Assembly: GCF_003945545.1 (NCBI RefSeq) | Contig: NZ_CP029617.1 | Location: 806,001-870,000 of the forward strand | Reading direction: 5' to 3' | Length of the DNA: 64,000 nucleotides | Origin: Streptomyces sp. WAC 01529 | GTDB lineage: Bacteria; Actinomycetota; Actinomycetes; Streptomycetales; Streptomycetaceae | Shown: positions 8,360 through 16,318 of the stretch, in pieces | Layout: the number at the start of each line of letters is the position of its first letter | Numbering within the stretch: the stretch's first letter is position 1 | Program-made: the position numbers and the translations under genes | Notes under the pieces: model-generated | Databases searched by the model: none | What the model saw: only the letters and a program-made list of their open reading frames with translations | What the model was told of the DNA's origin: nothing

Positions 8360-9883
8360 ATGAACCCGCCTCTGGTCCTGGACAGTTACGCCAGGGAGAG
8401 CCGACGCGGCGACAAACGTCGCCTGTCCGTTACCGGACAGCATGCGTCGAACGAACAGCGCATCAGAGATCTCGGGGCGACCCTCGGCCGACGCCTCGAC
8501 GACCAGGGCAAATCCGCCTGGAACCCCGAAGTGCACCGCGAGGACTGGCACGTCCTGATCGGTCGGCTCACATCCGGCGAGTCGGACGGCGTCGTGATCT
8601 TCGATCTTGAGCGGTTCCTGCGTCAGGTCAAGGACGCCGTCCGCATCGTCGATCTGGCGAAGCTCGGCTTCAAGGTCTTCGACTCCGACATGGAGTTCGA
8701 CCTGATGACGACCAGCGGGCGCGATGCCTTCTACAAACAGGCGGTTGCCGCAGAGACCTACAGCTCGCGTCTTTCCGAGAAGGTGTCCCGCGGCAATCTC
8801 CAGCGTGCCGCGAACGGCGAAGGGAAACGCGGGCGGTACCGGGCCCTTGGCTTCGAGGACGACGGCACGACGGTCCGGGAGTCCGAGCGCCCCCACATCC
8901 GTGAGGTCGACCGGATGATCCGTCAGGGAGGCAAACCCTGGAGAGAGGCGGTCGCCTACCTGGCGAAGCACGGCATCTTCTCTACGGCCATCAAGCACAC
9001 CACGGAGTGCCAGGAGACCAAGGATTCCCTCTCCGCGTATCAGCTGCGCAGGTATGCGTGCGAGTGCAAGGGCGAGCCCTTCACGGAGAACGGACTCCAG
9101 AAGGCGATGAAGTCCCCCCGCATGGCGGGCTATTCGCGCCTCGGAAAAAACCTGGTCGGCCGGCTGCCCGGTGAGCCGATCCTCGACCCCCCGGATCATC
9201 AGGAACTGCTCATGCTCATCACCTCCCGCCGCGGCCGTCCACCGGCCCAGATCTTCCTCTGCACAGGGAAGGTTCCGATGCGCTGCTGGAACTGCGCCAC
9301 CGTCTTTACTCAGCGGCAGAGTTCTCACGGCGCGAAGTATGCGGACCGGGACGAAGTCAAGCGTACGTATCTGTGTGACAAGACAGCAGGCGGCTGCGGG
9401 AAGACGATCGCCGACCGGTACGTCCTGGACGGGCACGTGCGCGACTCCGTCGTGGAGGAGCTGTCCAGCGCGGAGAGTGCGGAGGAGCTGAAGCGCCAGC
9501 GCGAGCAGAAGATGGTTCAGCGCGCCCCCTTCGAGAAGGAGGTCACTCGCCTCACCCGAATCCGCGACCACTGGGACCGGCAACTGAACGAGGGTGCGGA
9601 GGATATGACGATCGAGCGTCACACGTTTTTGGTGTCCGACCTCAATCGCAAGATCAAGGAGCAGAAGGCGAAGCTGCGGGAGATCGGCGAAGCGCTCGCG
9701 GCCCCACCCGAAGCCGAATCTCGCGAGGCGGTCCTGCGCAAGTGGGAAGCGGCTGGCCCGGAGGGGCAGCGCGCCATGTTCAAGCAGGCCTTCTCCGGAC
9801 GGCCCTTCTACGTCATGCCCGGGTCATCACTTGATACCGACATCCTCGACAGGATCAAGGCCCGGCCTAGGCTGAGTGCCTGA
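8360..9883 (+). CDS. int: Large serine recombinase (phage integrase)
   Basis: 507 aa. The N-terminal resolvase domain has YARESRRGDKRRLSVTGQ with nucleophile Ser14 and the downstream DLERFLRQVKDAVRIVDLA segment. A recombinase domain spans about 160-290. The zinc ribbon has Cys pairs near 309/312 (RCWNC) and 338/345 (LCDKTAGGCGK), and a coiled coil lies at about 385-455 (EVTRLTRIRDHWDRQL). At about 500 aa it is on the short side of the 450-650 aa family range. It integrates phage DNA between short attP and attB sites without host factors; excision needs a directionality factor. It lies just inside attL, and no strong ribosome site precedes the ATG. Confidence 0.95.
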   Translation: MNPPLVLDSYARESRRGDKRRLSVTGQHASNEQRIRDLGATLGRRLDDQGKSAWNPEVHREDWHVLIGRLTSGESDGVVIFDLERFLRQVKDAVRIVDLAKLGFKVFDSDMEFDLMTTSGRDAFYKQAVAAETYSSRLSEKVSRGNLQRAANGEGKRGRYRALGFEDDGTTVRESERPHIREVDRMIRQGGKPWREAVAYLAKHGIFSTAIKHTTECQETKDSLSAYQLRRYACECKGEPFTENGLQKAMKSPRMAGYSRLGKNLVGRLPGEPILDPPDHQELLMLITSRRGRPPAQIFLCTGKVPMRCWNCATVFTQRQSSHGAKYADRDEVKRTYLCDKTAGGCGKTIADRYVLDGHVRDSVVEELSSAESAEELKRQREQKMVQRAPFEKEVTRLTRIRDHWDRQLNEGAEDMTIERHTFLVSDLNRKIKEQKAKLREIGEALAAPPEAESREAVLRKWEAAGPEGQRAMFKQAFSGRPFYVMPGSSLDTDILDRIKARPRLSA

Positions 9884-10019
9884 GGTCGGACGGCTCAACG
9901 TCGATCAATTCGTACTCCTGGACAAGACGCTGGCGCGCTTCATCGGATATGGGCGGGAATTGCGCAAGCATTTCCCTGAGACGACGCCGGTAGTCGGCCT
10001 CCTCTTCGTCGCTTCGCAT
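9867..10019 (-). CDS. Small acidic/basic helical protein antisense to the integrase 3' end
   Basis: 50 aa, beginning MRSDEEEADYRRRLREMLAQ and ending LIDVEPSDLRHSA. ATG 10019 is preceded by GGGAGGGAAG, a very strong ribosome site 2-3 bases away. The last 17 nt overlap the integrase on the opposite strand. A short alpha-helical pair with a central PPIS turn is predicted by eye. Small proteins of this size occur next to integrases and replication initiators in Streptomyces elements, but function is unknown. Transcription from here would be antisense to int. Confidence 0.5.
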   Translation of the reverse strand: MRSDEEEADYRRRLREMLAQFPPISDEARQRLVQEYELIDVEPSDLRHSA

Positions 10020-10327
10020 CTTCCCTCCCTGCCGCGTCATGCGCCCAGTGCTGGGGTACCGGAAGTAACTGCTGGTCGCAGCGCGGCCAGAGTGTAGACA
10101 GCATCGCTAAGTTATGCAGATTTTTGCGTCAAAACAGGGCACGTGCCGGTAAGGCACGGCTAGCCTTAGCGGGTTAGCCAATGCCTCACAGCGCGTGACG
10201 GCTCCACCGGATGGCGAAGATCCGGCGTTTGATCCACCCCATGCGTCAGATGGTGATGCAGTGAAGGGGCCGTAGAGCTATGGTCAACTCCGCAGCGCCG
10301 CCAGACGTCTGAACCACTGACCAGGTC
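10020..10327. other. Intergenic region with small inverted repeats
   Basis: No convincing gene. A hairpin CGTGCC-ggtaa-GGCACG lies at 10142-10158, followed directly by GGCTA...TAGCC. Composition is less GC-rich than its surroundings. A promoter or factor-binding function is possible but not shown. Confidence 0.4.
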
Positions 10328-11041
10328 TTGATCCTTGACCCGTCACGCATGGGAGGATCTGTGCCACCCCCACGCCGAAGAGGGCGACCGTCCCAAGATC
10401 CGCATCTGTGCAGCGGCAGGGACTCACCCGTCCGGTGCGCCAATTGCGGCAGCCACCTGTCCGCCACCGTCCATCAGCGGGGCGCGACGTACGGGGACGG
10501 CGAGGTCCGCCGTCACTACCGGTCCCTGAAACCCCCGGGGTGCGGCATGACGGTCGCGGACCAGCGGGCGCTGGACAAAGCCATCGGCGACATGACGCTT
10601 CAGCGGCTGGCCGACCCCCAGCAGCTCGCCATGGTCAGGAAGATCCAGGCGGAACACCGCGCGCAGCGGGGGCCGCACGAGGAGGAGATCACCCGGCGCG
10701 AAGAGATCCGGTCCTACTGGGACCGGCGGCTCAACAGCGGGGTGATCACCATCGATCAGCACGCCGAAGCGGTGGCCGAACTGGACGCTGTCATCACTTC
10801 CGCCCGCGCGGCCCTCGCCCACCTGGCCACCGTGCCGGTCCCGGACTTCGACGACCGCACGGCCGGCGAGATCGCTGCGGGCTGGGCATCGGCCACCCCC
10901 ATGCAGAGGTACCGCGATCTCAGGAGGGTCTGGTGCGGGTTCCAGATCTTCGTGACACCCGGCCCGTCCACCGACACCGAGGACCAGGTGCGCCGCCGGA
11001 TCTCGCGCCCTAAGCGGATTCCGTCCGCAGCTCCTCTGTGA
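10328..11041 (+). pseudogene. C-terminal half of a second serine recombinase (catalytic domain missing)
   Basis: The 237-aa frame (TTG 10328) matches the order of features in the intact integrase from its residue 277 onward: ILDP, then RRGRP, LC(S/T)G and RCxNC. The zinc ribbon is RCANCGSHLS with a second pair starting PPGCGM. The coiled-coil EEITRREEIRSYWDRRLNSG parallels VTRLTRIRDHWDRQLNEG. The tail also matches (FVTPGPSTDTEDQVRRRI versus YVMPGSSLDTDILDRIKA). No resolvase domain or catalytic serine is present upstream. It is either a remnant of an older integrase or a shortened accessory DNA-binding protein. Confidence 0.75.
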
Positions 11042-11228
11042 CCGCAGGCTCGCCCGTGATCAGCTCATGGATGCACTCCAGGTCTTCGACGTCCTCGCGG
11101 TCCATCGGCGCCAGCCCCTGCACCATTCCGCGCGCCCACTCTTCGTTGCTTTCGGCCCCGGTCGGCACAGTGCACTCCTCAGTTGCTGGATCAGAGCTGA
11201 AGACGGCGGGGTCCTGGCCGCTCCTCAT
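11010..11228 (-). CDS. Possible small acidic protein
   Basis: 72 aa if ATG 11228 is used; no clear ribosome site. The C-terminal half is acidic and helical (APMDREDVEDLECIHELITG). It overlaps the end of the recombinase remnant by 32 nt. I do not recognise it and the call is weak. Confidence 0.3.
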   Translation of the reverse strand: MRSGQDPAVFSSDPATEECTVPTGAESNEEWARGMVQGLAPMDREDVEDLECIHELITGEPAVTEELRTESA

Positions 11229-11267
11229 GCGCAGTGGGGGTGCGCTACGAGTACCCCGGACCACCAT

Positions 11268-11953
11268 CGAAGGTGCACGGCCAAGCCGTGTCCGGGGCGA
11301 TGATGAGCGCGCGTCGTGATCACCAACACCGTTTTACGGGACGGGCGGCCCGGGGTGACCACGACGCTGCGTTCATCGTTTTCGCTTGTGCTGCCTGATC
11401 TTTGTTCTCACGTGGTCGTCACGCTTTCGCCGACCCCCCTACCTGTGGTCATTACAGGGGGCGCAGGGCCCGGGATCAGGAAGACCCGGCATGCCCTCCC
11501 GGCGTCTGCGCCGGGTGCTTACATGTGCCCTCGCGCCCCCAGTCAGCAGGGAGTCCGGGTTGCCCTCAGTCCCATCACGTCGGCTCCACACCGCACACAG
11601 GAACAGTCGGGTTGATCGCCCACCGCCAGTGGAGGAATTAACCGCTGCCGGTGTGGTGCCCCATATTCCTCCACATGGTCCGCGTGTCAACAAGTCCCGC
11701 GATGTCCGGTTCATGATTCCCTCGCCCTCCCTGGCCGCCCTTGGGTCGCAACGTCCGTAACGTTCGCCGGTTCTGACACCACGCCAGTCGCACCGAAGTA
11801 CATGGCCAGCCCGAGGCGGAGCGGGCCAGCCACGTGCGCATATGCCACCGTTCCACTGTGCACAGGACAGAGTCAGGGGGTGCGGTAGATATATGCGGGC
11901 GCCCCGCTCACACCCCGTGTGAACCGGTCTGAGGTATGAGGCGCATCTACGCC
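11268..11953. other. Long gene-poor stretch
   Basis: About 690 bp in which every open frame has unnatural composition and no ribosome site. I see no gene, RNA or repeat here. It may be decayed sequence linked to the recombinase remnant upstream. Confidence 0.45.
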
Positions 11954-12005
11954 AAACAGCCGTGCCCCCACTCCCCCCGCAAGGGGAGCAAGGACACGGC
12001 TGTTT
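11954..12005. terminator. Large two-part hairpin, terminator of the leftward small-gene operon
   Basis: An outer stem AAACAGCCGTG / CACGGCTGTTT encloses an inner CTCCCC / GGGGAG stem. It sits 4 bp beyond the stop of the gene at 12010-12258, and read leftward it has an A/U-rich flank. Confidence 0.75.
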
Positions 12006-12009
12006 GCGT

Positions 12010-12258
12010 TCAGGCGCGGTCCGGGACGACGAAGCCCCGGACCGCGGTGCCGGTCGGCGGCCTGCCTGCCGACTCGGCCAGACGCTGCCGCGAGACGTCG
12101 GTGATGTCCTGTTGCGACATCTCGTCGTAGATCCGCCACTCGCCGGCCGGATCGTCCACCGGGGCCGCAACGCCGGGCATGCCGCACAGACTGAGCAGGC
12201 GCTGAAGATGACGCGCTTGATCCTCGTTCATACGGCCAGCGTACGGCCCCGGCTCCAT
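12010..12258 (-). CDS. Small protein of unknown function
   Basis: 82 aa from ATG 12258, chosen because this ATG overlaps the TGA of the preceding gene (TGATG), implying translational coupling. A Gln/Leu-rich helix (DQARHLQRLLSLCGMPG) is followed by AGEWRIYDEMSQQDITDVS. It is the last gene of the leftward operon 13528-12010. Confidence 0.6.
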   Translation of the reverse strand: MEPGPYAGRMNEDQARHLQRLLSLCGMPGVAAPVDDPAGEWRIYDEMSQQDITDVSRQRLAESAGRPPTGTAVRGFVVPDRA

Positions 12259-12773
12259 CAGTTCACCGGCGGCTGCGGCGTCGGCATGGGACGGATCGTG
12301 CACTCCGGCGCGTGCTGGCACTTCGCCGCCACGGAGACCAGAGTCCGGTCATCGGGGGCACTCCACAGCTCGGCGTCCGCCGTATAGCCGCACCGGGCGA
12401 TCACGCGGCGCGTGCGGTCCAGGATCTCGGGGTCGTAGTGCGTCGGATCCCATCCCGGGTAGTGGTGCACGAAGTTGCCGAGTCGCTCGCACAGCTCCGC
12501 GTACATCGCCGTGTGCAGGATCAGCGCATGCCAGCCCTCATCGACGATGCGCGAGGGAGCGAGCGCCTCGGCCGGGTGCGCCGCGCAGGCCATCACGAAT
12601 TTCAGGGCCTCCTCAACGATGCGGCCTGCCATCTCCTCGGGCATGTCCGGGTTGGCGTCCATCACCGTGCTGCGGCAGCTCGTGAACTGCGCATCGGTGA
12701 TCAGTATGCGGGGGATCACCGGATCCGGCCCGCCGGGCGGATCGGGCGGCAGCGGGTAGGGGGGAGTCGACAT
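12258..12773 (-). CDS. Glycine-rich-domain (GRDP)-like protein
   Basis: 171 aa from ATG 12773, with AAGGAAGG just upstream. The core DEGWHALILHTAMYAELCER resembles the D-E-x-W-H-x-x-I-L-x-T motif of small Streptomyces proteins annotated as glycine-rich-domain-containing and often found near XRE regulators. The N-terminus is Pro-rich (TPPYPLPPDPPGGPDP). Function is unknown. Confidence 0.65.
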   Translation of the reverse strand: MSTPPYPLPPDPPGGPDPVIPRILITDAQFTSCRSTVMDANPDMPEEMAGRIVEEALKFVMACAAHPAEALAPSRIVDEGWHALILHTAMYAELCERLGNFVHHYPGWDPTHYDPEILDRTRRVIARCGYTADAELWSAPDDRTLVSVAAKCQHAPECTIRPMPTPQPPVN

Positions 12774-12804
12774 AATGGACCTTCCTTCCTTCGGGGAGGG
12801 TTGG

Positions 12805-12847
12805 CCCGCCCCGGCCGTCCGCTTCCAGGCAAGGCGGCCGGGGCGGG
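12805..12847. terminator. Intercistronic GC hairpin
   Basis: CCCGCCCCGGCCG pairs perfectly with CGGCCGGGGCGGG across a 17-nt loop. It lies between the stop of the gene at 12862 and the start at 12773. There is no U-run, so it may attenuate or protect mRNA rather than fully terminate. Confidence 0.5.
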
Positions 12848-12861
12848 GGTTCATATGCGGG

Positions 12862-13056
12862 TCACGACGACCTGCACGGCGGATCGCACGCCCACAGCTC
12901 CGCGCTCTGCTTGCGCCCCACGCGGTCCCGGTAGCTGACCGTGCCTAGCAGGCGGTCACGGAACAGGCGGGAGCCGCACAGCGCGCACGCCTGCTCGGTC
13001 AGCTGAAGATTGCTCAGCGTCCGGGGGTCCGGCAGGACCGGTGCGTCCGTGGTCAC
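12862..13056 (-). CDS. Small zinc-ribbon-like protein
   Basis: 64 aa. ACALCGSRLFRDR gives a CxxC pair and a second pair is WACDPPCRSS at the C-terminus, a plausible zinc site. Its ATG overlaps the stop of the gene upstream in the operon (ATGA). No family assigned. Confidence 0.55.
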   Translation of the reverse strand: MTTDAPVLPDPRTLSNLQLTEQACALCGSRLFRDRLLGTVSYRDRVGRKQSAELWACDPPCRSS

Positions 13057-13265
13057 GGTGTCCGCCCGGGCTCCGCGTAGCGTGCGGGCGTCTGCACGAT
13101 TTCGTGCTCCATGGCGGGCCGGACGTACGCCGGATCAGCGTCCCACTCGCGCCCGCCGCCCGGAGGGCGGAGCTGAAGGCGGGCGCCCTGGTGATCCATC
13201 ACGCGGCCCAGGCGCTGCCGTGCGGTGTCGATGACCATGGCGCCGGTTTCCCAATCGGTGGTCAT
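13053..13265 (-). CDS. Small Streptomyces protein, KOW/SH3-like beta pattern
   Basis: 70 aa. TGAMVIDTARQRLGRVMDHQ followed by LQLRPPGGGREWDADP resembles a family of short beta-barrel-like proteins common beside XRE/DUF397-type regulators in Streptomyces. It overlaps its downstream neighbour by ATGA and its upstream neighbour by 4 nt. Role unknown. Confidence 0.65.
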   Translation of the reverse strand: MTTDWETGAMVIDTARQRLGRVMDHQGARLQLRPPGGGREWDADPAYVRPAMEHEIVQTPARYAEPGRTP

Positions 13266-13528
13266 GTCTTGCCCCCTTGGCGGAGCGCTTCGAGTTCTTT
13301 CTTCAGGGCCCCGACCTCGACAGCCAGCCGTCGGCCCCGCATCAGTTCGTTGGCCAGCCGGGCGGCCACGTCCGGGCGGACGCGCCCAAGGTTCACGAGC
13401 CCGAGGTGCGGCGAGCCGTAATCGACTCCGAGGGAGGGGAAGACGATCCCCGCCTCGGCGAGAGCGTCGCGCACCGCCTCCGTAGCCATGTACGGATCTG
13501 CTTCCTGCGGCTCATGCGTAGTGGCCAT
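13262..13528 (-). CDS. Small helical protein, first gene of leftward operon
   Basis: 88 aa from ATG 13528; ATG 13489 is an alternative. A central segment (AEAGIVFPSLGVDYGSPHLG) is followed by a helical, basic C-terminus (ELMRGRRLAVEVGALKKELEALRQGG) like a short coiled coil. It starts 40 bp from the TGTTCTC array that separates it from the rightward regulator genes, so it is probably controlled by that array. Confidence 0.6.
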   Translation of the reverse strand: MATTHEPQEADPYMATEAVRDALAEAGIVFPSLGVDYGSPHLGLVNLGRVRPDVAARLANELMRGRRLAVEVGALKKELEALRQGGKT

Positions 13529-13567
13529 GAACTGGACGCTAGAGAGCGCCTGTTCGCGGCGCCACAG

Positions 13568-13617
13568 AATGTTCTCGGATGTTCTCCAGATCTGGCTCAA
13601 TGTTCTCTGGTGTTCTC
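13568..13617. promoter_or_regulatory. Operator array: four TGTTCTC direct repeats
   Basis: TGTTCTC begins at 13570, 13580, 13601 and 13611. The unit AATGTTCTCnGnTGTTCTC therefore occurs twice with 31-bp spacing, close to three helical turns. The array lies between the divergent genes at 13528 and 13700. A regulator binding one face of the DNA, perhaps the XRE protein encoded nearby, is the simplest reading. Confidence 0.7.
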
Positions 13618-13699
13618 ACGCAGGCGGCGAGAGCCTGTGGTGCAGGGTCCGGTGCGCAGCCATCCTGGGTTGATCAACGTCCCTTGAAAGGACACGATC

Positions 13700-14449
13700 A
13701 TGAGGCGACTGCGCTTCACCGGGACCGACAGCAAGAACGGCGGCTGCCCCGCACTGCACGACGACCTGGACACGGGCGAGATCATCGTCCAGGGGCAGCC
13801 GCTCACCGACCGCGACGACCTGGCGCAGCTCCAGTACTTCGGAGCCGACGACGCCGCGGTCGTCGTCCCGCGCCAGCTGCTCGCCAACTGGGCACCGAAG
13901 GAGACGGAACGCGTGCCAGAGCTGATCAGTCCGGAAGAGTTCGGCCGCCTCTTCGAGACGTTCGAGCACACGGCCTGGCACCTGGAGACGCGGCGCGGCT
14001 ACGCGTCCGACCGGGAAGACCCTGACTTCGGGGCCTTCCTCTCGACAGGCCGCGTCACCTGGGATCTGGACAGCGCATGGAACCGGAACATCCGCGACCA
14101 GGTGGACAGCGGCAAGCGGGTCGGCCGCGTGCGCGTCGTGGACAATCCGCCGACCGACGGGCAGCGGTTCCTGCTCGGCTACGGTGCCGTGAACGTGGCG
14201 TCGGGCGAGGACGTCGGCTGCTTGTGGCGGGCCGACGCACAGCGGATCAGCCTGCCCGAAGAAGACTTCTGGATCTTCGACTCCCGGCTTGTCGCCGTCC
14301 TGCACTTCGACGAAGGCGACGTGCTGACGAGTATCGAGACCATCACGGAGCCCGCCGAAGTCGTGCGGTACTCCATGGCGCGTGACGCCGCCGTGCATCA
14401 CGCCATCCCGTACAAGGACTTCGTGGCGCAGGTATCCGCGACCGAGTGA
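13700..14449 (+). CDS. DUF6879-family protein
   Basis: 249 aa, ATG after AAAGGACACG. The first 60 residues (CPALHDDLDTGEIIVQGQPL) resemble small DUF397-like companions of XRE regulators. The rest matches the DUF6879 pattern: ISPEEFGRLFETFEHTAWHL, then ETRRGY, FGAFLSTG, VRVVDNPPTDGQRFLL and FWIFDSR. DUF6879 genes usually sit next to XRE/DUF5753 regulators in Streptomyces, as here. The N-terminal extension suggests a fusion of two usually separate proteins. Biochemical role unknown. Confidence 0.75.
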   Translation: MRRLRFTGTDSKNGGCPALHDDLDTGEIIVQGQPLTDRDDLAQLQYFGADDAAVVVPRQLLANWAPKETERVPELISPEEFGRLFETFEHTAWHLETRRGYASDREDPDFGAFLSTGRVTWDLDSAWNRNIRDQVDSGKRVGRVRVVDNPPTDGQRFLLGYGAVNVASGEDVGCLWRADAQRISLPEEDFWIFDSRLVAVLHFDEGDVLTSIETITEPAEVVRYSMARDAAVHHAIPYKDFVAQVSATE

Positions 14450-14464
14450 CAGCGAGCGTGACCG

Positions 14465-15316
14465 GTGAGCACCGACTACCAGCAGGCGAGGGAAGCCCTC
14501 GGACAGCGCCTGAAGGAACTGCGCGTTCAGCGCCCCGGGGGCAGGCTCACCGGTCCGCAGCTCGCCGGCCTGCTCGGCTGGCCGCACTCCAAGATCTACA
14601 AACTCGAAGGCGGCAAGCAGACCGCGACTCGGGAAGATCTGCGGGCATGGGCGGACACCACCGGCCGCCCCGAAGCCTTCGGTGAACTCGCCGCGCGGCT
14701 CTCAGGATTCGAGACCCAGATCCGCTCATGGCGACGGCAGCTCGCGAACGGACACCGGCCCGTGCAGGAACGCTGGAACGCGCAGATCGAGCGCACCGCA
14801 GTCATCCACGCCTGGGAAGAATCGGCCATCCCCGGCATGCTCCAGAACGCCGACTACGCCCGGCACGTCTTCGCACGGTACGCCGACCTGCACGGCTCCG
14901 CCCGCGACATCGAGGAAGCCGTCCGCTCCCGCGCGCAGCGCCAGGAATGGCTGTTCCAGGCCGGTCACCGGTTCCGCGTCATCATCTGGGAGGCGGCACT
15001 GCGCTCCCTCATCTGCCCGCCTTCGGTACTGGCCGCACAGCTCGACCGGCTGGCCGGGGTCATAGGCGTCGACACCGTCGAACTAGGGATCATCCCCTTC
15101 ACCGCCTCCGTCAAGATCGCCCCAGCCAACGGCTTCTGGATCCTGGACGAACGCCTCGTCATCGCGGAGGACTGGCACGCAGAACTGTGGCTCGACGACG
15201 CCGACAGCATCGCGCTGTACGCGAAGGTCTGGCGCACCCTGCGCGAGTCCGCCGTCTACGGCGCCGACGCACACAACATCATCAACGCCGCGCGGCGCGC
15301 GCTGACTTCACGCTAA
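14465..15316 (+). CDS. XRE-family regulator with DUF5753 C-terminal domain
   Basis: 283 aa from GTG 14465, 15 nt after the DUF6879 stop. Residues about 12-65 form the helix-turn-helix (RLTGPQLAGLLGWPHSKIYK). The remaining 200 residues are DUF5753: IRSWRRQLANGHRPVQERW, IPGMLQNADYARHVF, VLAAQLDRLAGV and GFWILDERLVIAEDWHAELWL. Such proteins regulate development or act with DUF397 proteins in Streptomyces. In this position it is a candidate for the lysogeny regulator and for binding the TGTTCTC array. Confidence 0.85.
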   Translation: MSTDYQQAREALGQRLKELRVQRPGGRLTGPQLAGLLGWPHSKIYKLEGGKQTATREDLRAWADTTGRPEAFGELAARLSGFETQIRSWRRQLANGHRPVQERWNAQIERTAVIHAWEESAIPGMLQNADYARHVFARYADLHGSARDIEEAVRSRAQRQEWLFQAGHRFRVIIWEAALRSLICPPSVLAAQLDRLAGVIGVDTVELGIIPFTASVKIAPANGFWILDERLVIAEDWHAELWLDDADSIALYAKVWRTLRESAVYGADAHNIINAARRALTSR

Positions 15317-15366
15317 ATGCGGATGCGCTGTTGACGTCGCCGCCCCTGTCCCCGGAGCATGACTAC

Positions 15367-15378
15367 TGGACCAGTCCA
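15367..15378. promoter_or_regulatory. GntR-type operator upstream of its own gene
   Basis: TGGACCAGTCCA is a perfect 12-bp palindrome 17 bp before the GntR start, followed by CTAGTA. Related sequence recurs before the Nudix gene at 16195-16214. Confidence 0.6.
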
Positions 15379-15395
15379 CTAGTAGGGGATGGATC

Positions 15396-16127
15396 ATGGC
15401 ACTGCCCAAGTACGACCAGATTGCAGCTGACTTGCGCGGCAGGATCGTCCGCGGAGAACTCGCAGCCGGCGACGCCCTGCCTTCCGAGCGCGAGCTGACG
15501 GAGCGCTGGGGTGTCGCCCGCGCCACGGTTGTGCGCGCGCTGGACGTCCTGCGCCAGGAAGCACTGATCGAAACCAAGCAGGGCACCGGCTCCCTCGTCC
15601 GCGAGCGCACCGCCCTGGCCCGCACCGCGGGCGAGCGCTACGCCAAGGCGGCCACCACCGGGACCATCTACACAGCAGGCGAGTACGCAGAGATCCTCGC
15701 TGCCGAGAAGGCATCCGCGCCCGAGGACGTCGCAACCGCACTCGACGTCGATGCCGGGGCCACCGTCGTGCGCCGCCACCGCGTCACCTACGAGGGCGAC
15801 ACGCCCGTAGCCACCTCGCAGAGCTGGTTCACGGCCGATGTCGGGGAGGCGGCTCCCCGGCTGTTGCAGCGCGAGCGCATCCAAGAGGGCACCACCCGCT
15901 ACGCGGAGCGCGAGACGGGCCGCCGCGCGCACACGGGCCGGAGCTGGTGGACCGCACGTCTGGCGACAGAGGCCGAGCGGGAGCAGCTGCGCCTGGAAGA
16001 GCCTGCCGCCGTACGCGAAGAGCGCCACATCACCTACGACACCGAAGGGCGCGCGCTGGCCTACGAGGTGGACATCAGCCCCGGTGGACGATGGACACGG
16101 ACGGAAGAGTTTTCCATGAGCGAGTGA
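15396..16127 (+). CDS. GntR-family regulator, HutC subfamily (UTRA domain)
   Basis: 243 aa. The winged helix spans about 3-70: KYDQIAADLRGRIVRGELAA, LPSERELTERWGVARATVV, LIETKQGTG. The UTRA effector domain follows (about 90-240), ending with RALAYEVDISPGGRW. Family members usually repress their own promoter and release DNA on binding a small ligand. The palindrome just upstream and a second copy before the Nudix gene suggest control of both. Confidence 0.9.
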   Translation: MALPKYDQIAADLRGRIVRGELAAGDALPSERELTERWGVARATVVRALDVLRQEALIETKQGTGSLVRERTALARTAGERYAKAATTGTIYTAGEYAEILAAEKASAPEDVATALDVDAGATVVRRHRVTYEGDTPVATSQSWFTADVGEAAPRLLQRERIQEGTTRYAERETGRRAHTGRSWWTARLATEAEREQLRLEEPAAVREERHITYDTEGRALAYEVDISPGGRWTRTEEFSMSE

Positions 16128-16150
16128 CAGGCCGTCAACTCTGCACAGGA

Positions 16151-16175
16151 CCCCCGCTTTTGGCGGGGGTTTCTT
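16151..16175 (+). terminator. Intrinsic terminator after the GntR gene
   Basis: CCCCCGC-ttttg-GCGGGGG followed by TTTCTT, 23 bp after the GntR stop. Confidence 0.85.
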
Positions 16176-16194
16176 CGTGCGCAACCTCTTGACC

Positions 16195-16214
16195 TGACTA
16201 GTCCACCGGTCCAC
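16195..16214. promoter_or_regulatory. Second GntR-like operator, upstream of the Nudix gene
   Basis: TGACTAGTCCACCGGTCCAC repeats the AGTCCA element of the GntR palindrome in two direct copies (AGTCCACC, GGTCCACC). It lies after the terminator and before the Nudix gene. Confidence 0.5.
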
Positions 16215-16318
16215 CATGCAAGTAGGAACTCCTTGCCGAGCGCGGCGTTTGGCCGACTCGCCCCGGATGCGCCATTGTGGTCCGCCTCACCTTCCGACTC
16301 CCGGAAAGAAGGCCGAAG

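Noticed and set aside
11316..11760. Several short rightward frames in the gap after the recombinase remnant
   Set aside because: No ribosome sites, odd amino-acid content and mutual overlap in different frames.
11439..12170. A 243-codon leftward frame across the 12-kb terminator
   Set aside because: It runs through the hairpin and the better supported coupled gene at 12010-12258 in another frame.
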